Source of the DNA: Trichinella spiralis
Taxonomy: Eukaryota; Nematoda; Enoplea; Trichinellida; Trichinellidae
NCBI GenBank assembly: GCA_000181795.3
Contig: CM012954.1
Location: 11,965,121 to 12,029,120 of the forward strand
DNA length: 64,000 nt
Direction: 5' to 3'
Each line of letters begins with the position of its first letter. The first letter of the stretch is position 1. The notes beneath the pieces are model-generated. The model had not been told where the DNA came from. It was given only the letters and a program-made list of their open reading frames with translations, and did no database searches. A program made the position numbers and the translations under genes. Shown piece after piece: positions 51,901 to 64,000 of this stretch.

Positions 51901-54900
51901 GAATAAAAATTAATTATAAAAAATACTACACTTTCAATTATACTATTATATTATTAATTATACTATACTTTCAAGTCAGTGCAATAATTAATGAATAAAT
52001 TTTTTTTCATTTGAAATAACAACTGAAAATAATGACGTGCAGAAAACACTAAATTAATACGAATTAGTTTAAAACTGTGCAAATATGATAACGTTTGACA
52101 CTTTAATTGTGTACCAAATAATGTGAAAACCTCATGAGAAAGCAATCAAAACAGCAGGCCCATATGCATATATATATATATATATAACTTGAACTTTTCC
52201 TGAAATAAGCTTCAACATCACCAACCGTTAACTGTCAATGTGGATAACGTAATTTTTTAATTTCAATTAGAATTAAAGCTTCATGCGCATACATAAATAA
52301 AAATCTTTCCCACTGTACAACAGCAAATAATAGTTTCTGCTGCTGGCAGATTGCCACATGACAAAAATAACAAAAGGTGAGTAAATTCTGCTATAAATTT
52401 CTGTGTTCAGTACGCTCAGTTTGATTGTAGTTTTCTAACAAATTGGATTATTTGCAAACGCAAATATTGATTTGAGCAAAAACGCATCAAATTAAATACA
52501 ATGGTCTTGATTATAATTGATTTGACGGCAAAATACTGGAAGAAACTATAAAAAGCAAACCAACCACTTATATTTGCAAAACTTGCCAACCTACGCATAA
52601 TTCTCGAAAAATAAAGCACAATCTTTAACTATTAGTTGTTTTTTGCCAAATTTCAGCGAGGAAATCAAAAATATTTTCTCGAACATTTTACAAACCTAAA
52701 TTTAGAAAATGCATTTTCTATTGTAGTAATTCGTAATTTTAACTGATTCGAAGAATAACAGATTAAAAAGAAGCAGTCTGAAATGTTTACACTGTAAACA
52801 GCAAAGCAAAAAAACTTTAAAAAATAAAAAAAAACAAAGACTTGAAAAATAAACTAGTGAGCATTGAACATCTTTTTTGTTATTTTAACCTGCTCATCAA
52901 TTAATTTTAGCTACACCGCTGCAGAATACTGTAGTCATCGGAACTTAGCTCAGAAACGAAGATAATGAATGTTTGAAATAAAATTAAAAAAAAATTGAAA
53001 ACAAAACTTTTCACACGTAGTTATTCTGATAATTCAATTTGTTGAACTGTATTTTGGTTGTAAAAAAATACAACTATTTTTCTTAACAAACAACACTCGG
53101 CAGTAGGCAATGTATTTAAGCTGAAGATGTTTCTTCTCATTGGGCGGAAAATAATAAAACTGAAAAATTTAAACTAAAGAAATCGATAAAGCATACCATA
53201 TTAAGAGATTACATTTTGTGTTAGGATAAACATGGCAAATAAAAAACTTAAAAAAAGGATCATGTTATTTTTCTAAGTTCAGCTCATAAAACTAACCGAG
53301 TTTAAGGGCAAAAGAATAGTACTGAACTACCAAACACACACACTGACATGTATATCTATATACTTTTATGAATAGACACATATGCAAATTTGCATATATA
53401 TTAACAGATAGACAGAAAAATAGTTAAACAGTAATAACGGTGATAAAGAGATCCAAGTTGACGATGCATGTATGATAGGAATTTTGTGCAACGCAAAGAA
53501 ATAAGAAAAAAATAGCATCGAATCAGTGGTCAGCAGTAGCTGAAATTTCTGTCTGCCTAATAAAGAACAAATCGTTCAGTTGCTAAAAATAACAATCGGG
53601 TATTCCATTGGCACAATGCCAACGCTTCTTTTCAAGTTCACTCAATAATCATAACTGTTATTGTGGTGTTGAATAAATTTAAAAAAGAAATAAGAAAAAA
53701 AATTCTTTTTTTGAATAAAAAAAGTACACGCACATTCGTAGAAAAATATGAATAATAATTGAAATAAAGAATAGCTTACTTGTGAGAGAGAACAGAACAA
53801 GAAGATGATGAAGTGGAAAAGTGAAATTAGAAGCGGATGAATATGGATTGACAAATTAAAGCGTACAACAAACGTTCTGGCGGCCGAAAATACAACTGAA
53901 CGCGATAAATAAGCAACGAACATGGAAGAAAGAGAGATAAAGAAAAAATTTGCATAATCATCATTTTTACCCAACTAAACAACTGACAAGGGAGGCGTTG
54001 AAGTGCTATTAGAGCAGTTCTTCTCGCCTGGTTTACCCGAGGCTATCAAACAGTTGAACAGAAAGAGAATGAGGGAGGGAGGAAAAGAAAATGGCGGCGG
54101 TCAGCGGCACAGCGGCTAGAAAAAGCTGTACTGCTTCTTTGCACGAGGGCAAGCGTAACCAAGGAAACTGCATAGAAAAATAGATCATATTAATTACGGC
54201 GATCAGATCTGCTTGTGCACATACACTCACTCATACAAGCCGACTAACACCCACGCCAGGACCCACAAAGTCCGCTAAGCTTGTTCAATCGATTTATCCA
54301 AGCCACACTACTCCTAGTCACTCACTCACTCACTCATTCTGGCCCTTTTACTCCAATGTCAATGTTCTGTCAAAAATTTTCTCTCATTTTCAAACATTCA
54401 TTTCATATTACAACTTTCGCGGCTTTTTTCTATCAATTTCAACCTCCTCTCTCTTTCATAATCATAAATTATTATTCTATCACATCTCGATTCATTTACG
54501 TTCATAGTTCATTCATTCATTCCAAATTAACTAAGCCTTACTACTCTTAGCCAAACACGTTGCAAATAATTGTTTTAAATAATAAAAAATTTTTTTACTA
54601 AGTAAACAAATTAGTTTAATTTCTGAAAACCAGCATTTGGTTGGATTTTCATTAAACTAAAGCATTTTCACTTTTATTTCCTCTCATCTATACTAACGTT
54701 CAACACCTTTAGCCTAACCTGATTGATTATCATTATTTTCATATTATCATATTTCGACTCTATATGAAAATTTTTATCACAGAAACTGAAACACCGAACT
54801 GATAAAACGAATGAATATATATATATATGAACTTTTTCTTACAGCAAGATTTATCATCACAAACAATGTTCATTATTGTTCAACTGCAATATAAAATACT

Positions 54901-55207
54901 CTCCCATATTATAAACCCCAGTTTTTATTAGAAAGAAGAATTTATTACAAATAAATTAATTTGAATTTCTACTGAAAATACGCTTACAATGTTGCTTAAT
55001 TTAAAAAATTAACAAACAACAAAATCTATTATTTTTCATTGATCAATGATCACCATCTTTTATCAGTGAAAAATCTGTTTCTATGAAAAAAAACATATTC
55101 TCATTTGTAGCAATGATTTGAAACAAAAAAATTATCAACTTTCCAGATTCTAAACGACTAAATTCACTGACTGAAAACACAAATTTCCATTGATACTGAT
55201 AAGTTAC

Positions 55208-55233
55208 AGTAGTAGTAGTAGTAGTAGTAGTAA
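55208..55233. repeat. (AGT)n microsatellite
   Basis: About eight AGT units. Confidence 0.85.
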
Positions 55234-58200
55234 TAGTGAACTGTGGCCAACAAGTGTCACATTTCCTAGCATTGGCTTATTCAGTTTCCCAGGCGAATGT
55301 ATACCATATTTTCAAAGGAGAACAAGCTTTGACAGCTCAGTGCTGGAGGGATTTATGCTTTCCAACTACAAAGCACCAAAACTCTGCTATCTCTGTTGAA
55401 TGTTCTTATTTTTCTGAATTAGTTCGAATGACTTTTCCAAATGCTGATCAATATTTGTCCTGGCAATTCCATATCCATTTGAGGTTTAGAAACGCTAACC
55501 AGCAAAGCAACTTCGCTAATCACTCTGCACAGCCACATATATTTTAAAAACATACATGGGCACCTTATCATCATCATTTTCATTATAATCATGATCATCA
55601 TTATCATGAGATAATATTCTGATTTTTCATTTTTAACAACACAGTAGGTCAAATATAAATGTGAGTGCTAAATTGTTCCTAATTACTTTTCTCCCATATA
55701 ATTGCTAATGTTGTTTTGAAATAAGGCACAATTGAAAATGAACAATATAAAATATATGCCAGAAAAAGGAAGACACGTAGATAAATAAAATATTCTTACC
55801 TAATAAGAATATGAGGTGATTTTGCTGTAGAAGATTTTTCAAGAAACTTTTGCTTCAATTCTTTCAAGAATCAAACGCTAACTAAAAAAAATAATAATAA
55901 AACAAATCAGATGAAAATTAAATTAAATTTGAAATAATAATTTCAATATTTCTTTTTTGATATTTAAAAATTCAACTGTACTTTAAAAAAAAAGAATATT
56001 ATCAAGAATGAAAAGAAATAAACACATACACACATACACAGAGAGAGAGAGAGAAAGAGAGAGAGTACAGTACAATAGTGAAACGCGAATACATTGAACA
56101 GTTAGTGAAGATTGAACAAATGATTCAATTGAATTGGTTGATTTCATTTTATCTTGCTAAAATATTCGTTTGTTGTATATAGGCAAGCGTATTTGCGATT
56201 TGAAAGCAACAAACAACTTTGCTTATCATCAATGAACAGAAGTTCAATGAGATCTGTTCAGATTGTACAAATGTCACCGGTAACTTCAATATATAATGAT
56301 GATATTCAATTTTGACAACCTGGACAAACATAATTGACGAAACAAACTTTATCAAACATCTATTCAACAGTCACACCGCACGCTTACCATTGCACAATTG
56401 CTGATAATCGGTTTCAAGCTGGCGGCTAGCTTTACCGCGCTTTTACAATAATTTATTAAACAACCACCAGCAATATTTGTTCACTGAGATTTGCTAATTC
56501 TAATGAATTAAAAAAAAGACAAAAAGTAACAAAAAAAAACACTTCTTTTATTATCATCCCCTTCTTCAAAAGCTGCATTCTTCTTCACATTCAAAAATAA
56601 TTCAACTCTAGCTTAAATAAATACAAGACTAGTTTGAAATTTCAAAAGAAAGACTTATCCATTCTCATTCTTCGAAAACAAGTACAGTAAGGATTAAAAA
56701 AGAAATAAAAAACCAACGAACATACACGAATACACACACACACACACGAAAGGGACAGCGAGTGGAAGAGAAATATATTAGAATTGAACAAAAATTATAA
56801 AATTCATTCAAAGCACTTATAGCATCAATTCAATGGAACGCTAGTTTAATTTTCCAGCACAATTTGTTATGCTTTAAAAATAGAAATTGCAAAAACGAAC
56901 TGTCAACAAATTTACAACCTCACCAGTGAAGCTTGTTTGTTTCGCTCGTATTGTGCTAACTGTTATTCATTTTCGATTGCTTTTCATAGGCTACTTATTT
57001 TTAGAGGCTTCGCCGAACAACACCTCGCTTTACACCCACAGAAACAATAAACTGGTCATTTTTGCACTCGGCTGAATTCACTGCCTTCAGTAAAATTAAC
57101 AAATTTGGATATTTAATCAGGCGACATTAATCATCTCTGAGTTCAATGGTCGAAAATACAGTTGCTTCGATGAAATGAATACAAATATTAACAAAAGAAT
57201 TGGAAAATACAATCAATGCACTCGCATAATAAACGAATCGCTGTGAAACAAGTAAAACAAAGATGAAATAATTTTTTTAATAAAAAAAATAACCTATATG
57301 TTTTAACTTTAACACCCAGCGCTTACGAATGTGAAAAGTATAAAATATGCGTGAATAATTTAAAACAATACTAATCCATTACTATGAAAAATGATAAATT
57401 GATCAAAGTTTGGAAAAAATAATCACATCAGCTTAAAATATGCATGGAAGGAAAGGATTGAAAACGGGCAGTTTAAAAATTTTTTTGTGAAATGTAATGC
57501 TATCAGAGTCGTCATCAAATCACTTCAGGGAATTATTGAAAATGCGTTTAAATTATTTTACTTTTTTTCTCTCATTCAATGAATCTCAGTAGCAAAAAAT
57601 TCCAAAAATAAAAACAACCCAATTATAACAGGGCAATAAGCATCTAATTCTTATTTTTCTACTCAGATTTGTAACAGCAAGAATGATGTTTGATTGCTGT
57701 TCTATTTTTAGTTTAAACTTTGCGTAACCTGATAAAGCAATTTGAAAATATTTCATTCATTAAAAATGTGAACTGTCACAACTAAGAGAAGAAATTCAGT
57801 TTGTCAAGCAAGCGATCTGTGTTTCTTTTGATTAAATTTTGCAAACGAAACGGATTTGAATTTCATTAAGCTGAAATTTAACAAATCTCACTGGAATACC
57901 TGACGCAAATGTGCCTTCCTCAAGCAAGTATCCAGTTCAACCTTCCATCTACATCCTCCCTTATAGTCTTTCTCCCACCCCTCCCCACTATATATATATA
58001 TACAGTGTTGAATACATATTTAATACACCTGCTATATAATTTGTAAAATTTTCATACATTTCACAATTATACTTTTTATTCAGAACAAAAAAGTTTCATA
58101 CAAATTTCACGTCAAATACAGTAGTAACAAATGCCGGATTATTTAATAGAAATTCATATTGTTCATTTTTAATGTATTTATTTTGTTGATCAGACTAACG

Positions 58201-60239
58201 TTATATATATGTATAAGAAAACAACGCTCATCTGTTTACTGCCGAACTAAATAGATCTATTTATTCGTATTTGCAACAACAAAGATTATTTAAAATTTTA
58301 TCATTTTAAATATTATTACAAAATAACAAAATTATTTTGTGTGTGTGTGACTAATTAAAAATATTTTCAACAAGTTCAAAATGGTTTTGTGTAATTTCTT
58401 TGAAAACAGATTCTCAGAATAAGCACTGCACCCACTTCAACAAAATCAATAAGCATGTTGGAAAATATTAAAAGAAGCAGCTAATAATCGATTGATTACA
58501 AATAGAAATTATTAAATAGGAGCTGAAGGCGTGTCCTGAAAATCCACGCTGCCCAGCATTTGACAAACAAATATTGAAAAAGTTGCATTTTAGTAGAATT
58601 TATTTTCACAAAATCATAACCAGATAAGTAACAATGATGCTTCAGGGCAAAGAAGACAAACGCAATCCAATCTCTGTGCACGAAACCCGTTCAAAAGCTA
58701 AACAACTGCCAAGATCTAATTTTCTACTCTTTGCCAACGTTTTGCATTATTGCATTTCACTTTTTGACTCTTTTCAAAACATCGTTCCTATTCTGAGCAA
58801 TTAAATCCCATTGAAATAGATAAAAGTGGTATGCTATTTTATGAAATCTGAAAAAACATCTCTCATCTGTAGTTTCTGAAAAAGTCGAAAAAATACATTT
58901 TGAAAAATTATGCTCATCAAAAATTGAATCTCATTCTTACTCTAGCTGAAATGAATAACTACTTATTAATTTGAAAATTTTGCAAAATTGTCAAATTTGG
59001 ACATAGTGCTTGCTTGCTTGATTCTTGCTCTACACAGTCGACCGACCGACTTCAATAGACTATGAACGAACAAGCGAAGCGGCCATTCGCATTTCAAAAA
59101 CCAGCAAACACCTGTTTACCAAAACAAACCATTCTCGACCATTGTCCACAAAAATTCAGTTGTAAACAAATGCATTCATGAAATGTTTAAATTTTAATAC
59201 CAACTCATTTCATACGACCCGGTTCAGTTAAGTAAGCACAGCAAACATATGCACTTGCATAAATAATCTCTAATGTCACAGACGACACAATACAAACAAA
59301 CTGAATCTTTTGCCATAGAGAAAAATGGTATATCAAACTAATAACTCTTCTACTTTTTGTATTTTATCGCTTTCACTAAATCACTAAATCTGACAACAAA
59401 AATCTCATAAGGACAAGTGAGATGGATAAATTATTGCTCCAATATGAGGTTCTGATTGCTGCATTTAATTTCTTCTTCAGTCCTTATATTAATATTATTC
59501 TACTGAATGCCACGTTTCAAAATGATGCATGCTATATTGGAACAAAATGAACTGTACATAATAAATGACCATTTGACAGATTGAGCAGTTCAACAATAAG
59601 AAGAATATTCGTGTGATTCGTGTAATTTGAAATAGTGGAAAGCTAATAACATTGTAACTCAAAAAATAAGTTGAAAAAGTATTACCAGTTACTTTTTAAA
59701 TCCAAGAAAAAGAAGAAATTAATAATCAGGTGAGAACGTGTATAATAATTAATCAATTAGAACAGCTAATTATTCAATAAAAAAGACCCAAAAAAGAAAA
59801 AACGAAGCAGATATTTTGTAAATAAACAATTATAAAAAATGCTTTCAAAAATGAAATAGATATGAAAATAATGAAATTAATGAATAAAACATCTTACCAA
59901 AAATATAAAAAAATGTTGTTTTTTCAATGCAAATGTCGTATTATTGTATTTACTGAGAGTAAGGGGAATTTTGCAATGCCAAGCTGAAGCGTGGTTTTCC
60001 AGTCAGAGCGGTGTTTGTTAGTGGATGTGGAGGCTGTGGTACCACCGATGTGAGCTTTTCTACGAAGCCGTGCGAAAGCTGAGAGGCATCGATTTTCCCG
60101 CTAAATAATAAAATGAAATCGCCATTGACAAGCGCGGGAAATAATCGACGATGACGACAACACAGCACGATCATTTCAGCAAAACGCGAACACAGATAGA
60201 TAGATACATAGATATATAGATAGATAGACTAGCCGCCAC

Positions 60240-60340
60240 GCCGCCTGGCCGCATAGCAAAAGCAATGGGAAAAGCAAAAGCAATGAGAAAAGCAAAAGCA
60301 ATGATGATGATGATAGTGGTGGTGGTGGTGGTGGTAGTGG
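60240..60340. repeat. AAGCAAAAGCAATGRGAA direct repeat with (GATGAT)n and (GGT)n
   Basis: A unit of about 18 bp (GCAAAAGCAATGGGAAAA and variants) is repeated three times at about 60256-60303, followed by GATGAT and GGTGGT runs. Confidence 0.75.
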
Positions 60341-62637
60341 CAAAGTGAGATGAAGCCCTGGACAACGCCAACGGCCAAAAAGCTTGCTTGCCGAGAGGCG
60401 GCGTTTCGTCGGCCTTGATGAGAATCTGTTTTTGACGTAAACAACCGACGTGCCAGGCGCTCGACGTGCTCGCCGGACACTGGCCATTAGCAAATTTCGA
60501 CTGGCCAGTCAAAGAAAAAATCAATAGCTGACCAGTTGTAATGCTTGTTTTCCAACACTAGTCAGTCTAGCATCGATTCCACTGCAAGGTCAGAAAACTG
60601 AAAAGCGCTCGCTCTTGCACCATAATAATAACCTCAATGACGAGGTCAACAAACATGACGACAACTAATTTTTTTTTAATTTATTTATTAATTTATCTAT
60701 TTATTTTTGAGCATCCTGAAGCTTACAAACATCCCAAACATGACTCCTCTTTGACATACGCACATATATATATATATATGTTTGTGAGTGTGGGTGGTGG
60801 GTATGCATGTGGTGCATGTTTGTGTGTGTGTGTCCGTATGGATGTTTATATTGAAAGAGAAAAAAAATATGTACAAAAAAACATGCATACGTGTTTACAG
60901 TGCTAGCTTTTAACAAATAAGCATGGAAAGAGGTCGAAAAAGTTCAGCAACCGGTCGAGCGGCTTGTCCTGAAAATGACCGCAACGAAAAACAGACCGAC
61001 TCGGCCAGCGGCCAACAAAATGAACAATGCTGAAAACGACATTGCCGGTACAAACAATAACCGGGCAGATTTAGCGCACGTCGACCAATATCACCACGTT
61101 CACAGTGGTGAGCACGCGTCAAATGACCGATGGCCGGACGCGCAATTATTTCCGACCACCTAAATAAAACCAAGATGGAAAAGCACGACCAAAATAAAAT
61201 GACCACATTCTACAATTTCCCTCTCAACTCGCCAAACATCCTTCCTTCACTACATGCCTGCCTGCATGTGGAATAGGATTTGGAAAATTTGAAAGCAACC
61301 AGCCTAGCAGCCAAATAACAGCAGGCAGTATATTTTGAACAAAGCAACAACGAAACATTAGCTAGCTCAAAAATAATCACTCAGAAATGAAATGTAAAAC
61401 GATCATCAATCAATTGGACAGTTCAGTTGGTAGCAAGCTTGCAATTTTGCATTTGCAATTGATTGACCAGTGTCCATTTGGTGCAATCTTTCAAAAATAA
61501 ACCGAGCAAATTTTTTGGTTCATTTCAGAGCTATGCGCTTGGACAATCCAGAAAACGGCATCAATTTGTACCATTTTGCAATAATACAAATCGGGGCGCG
61601 TGATCGAAGAAGAACAAGAAAGAACGTGATGTGCAAAACTGAATTGAAACATGCTTGAAAATTTAGCCCACGATCTGAAAACTTAACATAAATAATAGCA
61701 TGCAGTTGTGCCAACAAGTACTGGTCATTGGGATGGGTAATGTTGAAACTTTTTTCCAACTCTCTCATTCATCATCATCATCATAAACAATTCTAAAATA
61801 TTAAAATTTCTACACGCTGTGTAAATTAATGCAGCACAATTCAAATACATCACACACACACACCCTTAAAAGAAATATTTCATATTAGTAGAAATATTTA
61901 TTGAAAGAAATAAAATTTTGAAAAAACATTAACATCTGATTATGCAATGCATATATTTATTTATTTATTTATTTATGTATCAATAACCAAAGCCAAAATA
62001 ATAATAATTCCAAATTATTATAATTGGTCAAGATTGTAACCTATTCTCAAAAATGTACATGCATCAATGTACATTATACAAGTACAATAGAAATACAATC
62101 AGTGCAACCTATAAAAGCACTCAACTGTTCCATGAAATTCATTCATTTAAAAATTAAATTCCATATTCACATTGTTAACATGAGGTATGCATTTTTTAAA
62201 ACAAAATTAAAAAAAACATTTTTTCATAAATTAAAAATGAAATGTTTTTTAATAACTATATGTGTATATAAGCACTTGCTCTAAAGAATTGGAACAAGTA
62301 ATTTATAATACAATTCATTTGCATGTGCAATGATAGATGCTTCCAAGTCAGAAATTTATGAAATAAATATGAAAAAGTTGCATTTTCCATTTTCAGTTAA
62401 GCTTAAATTTCACCCAATTGAACTAACTAGCCATTCAACTAGATGCGAACCGCAATTTGAATTGGTCAATTTCATTATCTTTTCCAATTACCAAAAAGTA
62501 TGTGCCTAGGTCTCATTTATCACCACACATCAGAGTAGTACAAAATGTATTGCTTCATCATCTATATATTAATATGAGCCGTTGAATTCAATTTAATAAT
62601 GAATATCGTAAATAAATAAATAAACATATATTATATA

Positions 62638-62662
62638 CGTGTGTGTGTGTGTGTGTGTGTCT
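62638..62662. repeat. (GT)n microsatellite
   Basis: About eleven GT units. Confidence 0.85.
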
Positions 62663-63353
62663 GAATTGAAATTGAATTTGAAATTGCAAAATATAAATAT
62701 TTTTCACAAAACTATATTGTTTTCTCAGTTGCTTCTTGTAATAATAATACTAATTAAAATTTCGTATTTAAAAAAATAATTTTTTTATCTATTGCAATTT
62801 ATAAAAAATAAAAGTAAAAAACAAATTTACATAAAGATCTGCGGGAATATGTTTCGTATGTTAAAAGTGAAACAGTAAGCAGTGTGTGCGTTCAGGTTAC
62901 AAGTTGACGTACCGATTTTTGAATGGAATAACTTGAAGAAATTTGCATTGGGATAGAAAATGAGATATATAGAAATGAAAAATGAAAAAAAATTTCTTGC
63001 AAGTGTACTTTTGAGAAGAAAGGTGGAAGTGAAGTAAAAAAAGCATATTATTTATTATTTATGATTATTGCCAAGTTTTACGGAAACGAGTGGCCGAATT
63101 TCGTTGCTACCCAAAGTGTCGTCCACAAGGGTCACGGGCACCGGACAGTCACCCGATGACAGTTCAAAAGATACTGCTTTGCTGGTTTTCATCGACAACA
63201 AATACAAAACAGTGGACAGCTCAGACGGGCGTGTCCTTGGAGGGCGGTCGATTGTAGAGCGCTTATCGGCCGCAACCTTTTGGTAAACAACAACCGTCTG
63301 AACGCTGGCTGTCCAGCAGTGGACTGCTAGCTAAAAGCTAGAGTGGACTTTTC

Positions 63354-63375
63354 GCACGGCCGAGCCTGGCCGTGC
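63354..63375. repeat. Perfect GC-rich hairpin
   Basis: GCACGGCC and GGCCGTGC are perfectly complementary 8-bp arms around the loop GAGCCT. A further perfect palindromic hairpin, CTAGCT-AAA-AGCTAG, lies 12 bp upstream at 63327-63341. Confidence 0.8.
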
Positions 63376-63544
63376 CTGGCCGTTCGGCCCTCAAAATACA
63401 CAAACATGTTTTTCACAATCCAGCCCCGCAAATGATGAAAAGCAACGCAAATGAACAAACACTGTTGCATCAGCATGGGTGGGTTCAAGAAAACGCAACT
63501 GCCAGCCGCGCCTGGCAAGCCTGACTAAACGATGGTCACCACAG

Positions 63545-63545
<1 letters not shown>

Positions 63546-63592
<47 letters not shown>
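63546..63592. repeat. (TA)n microsatellite
   Basis: More than 20 TA units near the right edge. Confidence 0.9.
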
Positions 63593-63593
<1 letters not shown>

Positions 63594-64000
63594 CTCGCTA
63601 AAACAACTGACCAGTTTTCACCTTACTCGTCAACAACAAAGATTTGCATGAAACTGGTTGTGCTTAGCACGCAGAAAACTCGTCATCCGTCATCATCACT
63701 TCTCCATTTCTCTCTTATTATATTATATTATTTCTCATTTCTATTCATATTCTTCTTATTTAAACTCTCTCTTTCTCTACCTCTCTACTTGATCAGTATA
63801 GCAAGCATATTTGCATCATCATCAACAACAACAACAACAACAACACATTCCAGAATATCACAATATGTAAAATAAAATAAAATAAAATATACAACACCTC
63901 CTTATATCAGATTTTAAGAAAACCTATTCTCACTTACAGTTCTCGTTCGTTAATCATTGCAAACTGAAATCACAGGCAAACAAAAATTGAACTATTATTC

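Larger units (their letters stand above)
45361..64000. other. Gene desert to the right window edge
   Basis: About 18.6 kb without a convincing exon. Contents: AT-rich unique sequence, microsatellites, and isolated GC-richer patches at about 47030-47230, 60000-60540, 60940-61160 and 63070-63540 that could be promoters or enhancers of a gene outside the window or distal regulatory elements of hunchback. A complex 103-codon plus-strand frame at 55236-55547 begins MNCGQQVSHFLALAYS; it has no known domain and is not supported as a gene. Confidence 0.5.

Noticed and set aside
55236-55547. 103-codon plus-strand frame of normal complexity
   Set aside because: Reads more protein-like than its surroundings, but lacks a recognisable domain, promoter or neighbours; not enough to call a gene.

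Overview
The window is animal nuclear DNA: AT-rich, dense with simple repeats, and carrying multi-exon genes whose short introns follow GT-AG rules on the minus strand. Hunchback, a single insulin receptor substrate and an MRP5-type ABC transporter point to an ecdysozoan. Splice acceptors lying only a few bases upstream of the start codons of the ABC transporter (5 nt) and GPALPP1 (4 nt), as expected for spliced-leader trans-splicing, make an intron-rich nematode my best guess. That assignment is an inference, and an arthropod is not excluded.

All six genes I can support are on the minus strand. In transcription order they are: (1) a hunchback-type zinc-finger transcription factor, start codon in a 15-base first coding exon at 39.3 kb, other coding exons at 34.7-33.3, 31.7-29.8 and 29.6-29.3 kb, and an apparent 2-kb 3' UTR to about 27.2 kb; (2) a GPALPP1-like nuclear protein (24.7-23.0 kb, 5 exons); (3) an ABCC5/MRP5-type ABC transporter (22.2-14.7 kb, 27 exons, 1399 aa); (4) an insulin receptor substrate with PH and PTB domains and two YXXM motifs (12.5-5.2 kb, 17 exons, 985 aa); (5) a TMEM60-family membrane protein (4.6-4.2 kb); (6) an unidentified four-pass membrane protein (2.3-1.1 kb). 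For the three large genes and GPALPP1, every exon junction I placed keeps the frame from start to stop, which is strong internal support.

The rest is non-coding. A 1.2-kb foldback element with about 0.28-kb inverted arms built from roughly 50-bp subrepeats and flanked by TA sits at 25.7-26.9 kb. From about 40 kb to the right edge (24 kb) I find no convincing coding exon, only microsatellites, a few small hairpins, GC-richer patches and one TATA-like promoter candidate. This looks like a gene desert upstream of hunchback, possibly its regulatory domain.

The points most worth checking are a cluster of let-7 and lin-4/miR-125 seed matches in the presumed hunchback 3' UTR, an ABC transporter whose first ATP site has lost the Walker B carboxylate and switch histidine positions, the foldback element, and a possible zero-gap operon of the IRS and TMEM60 genes.
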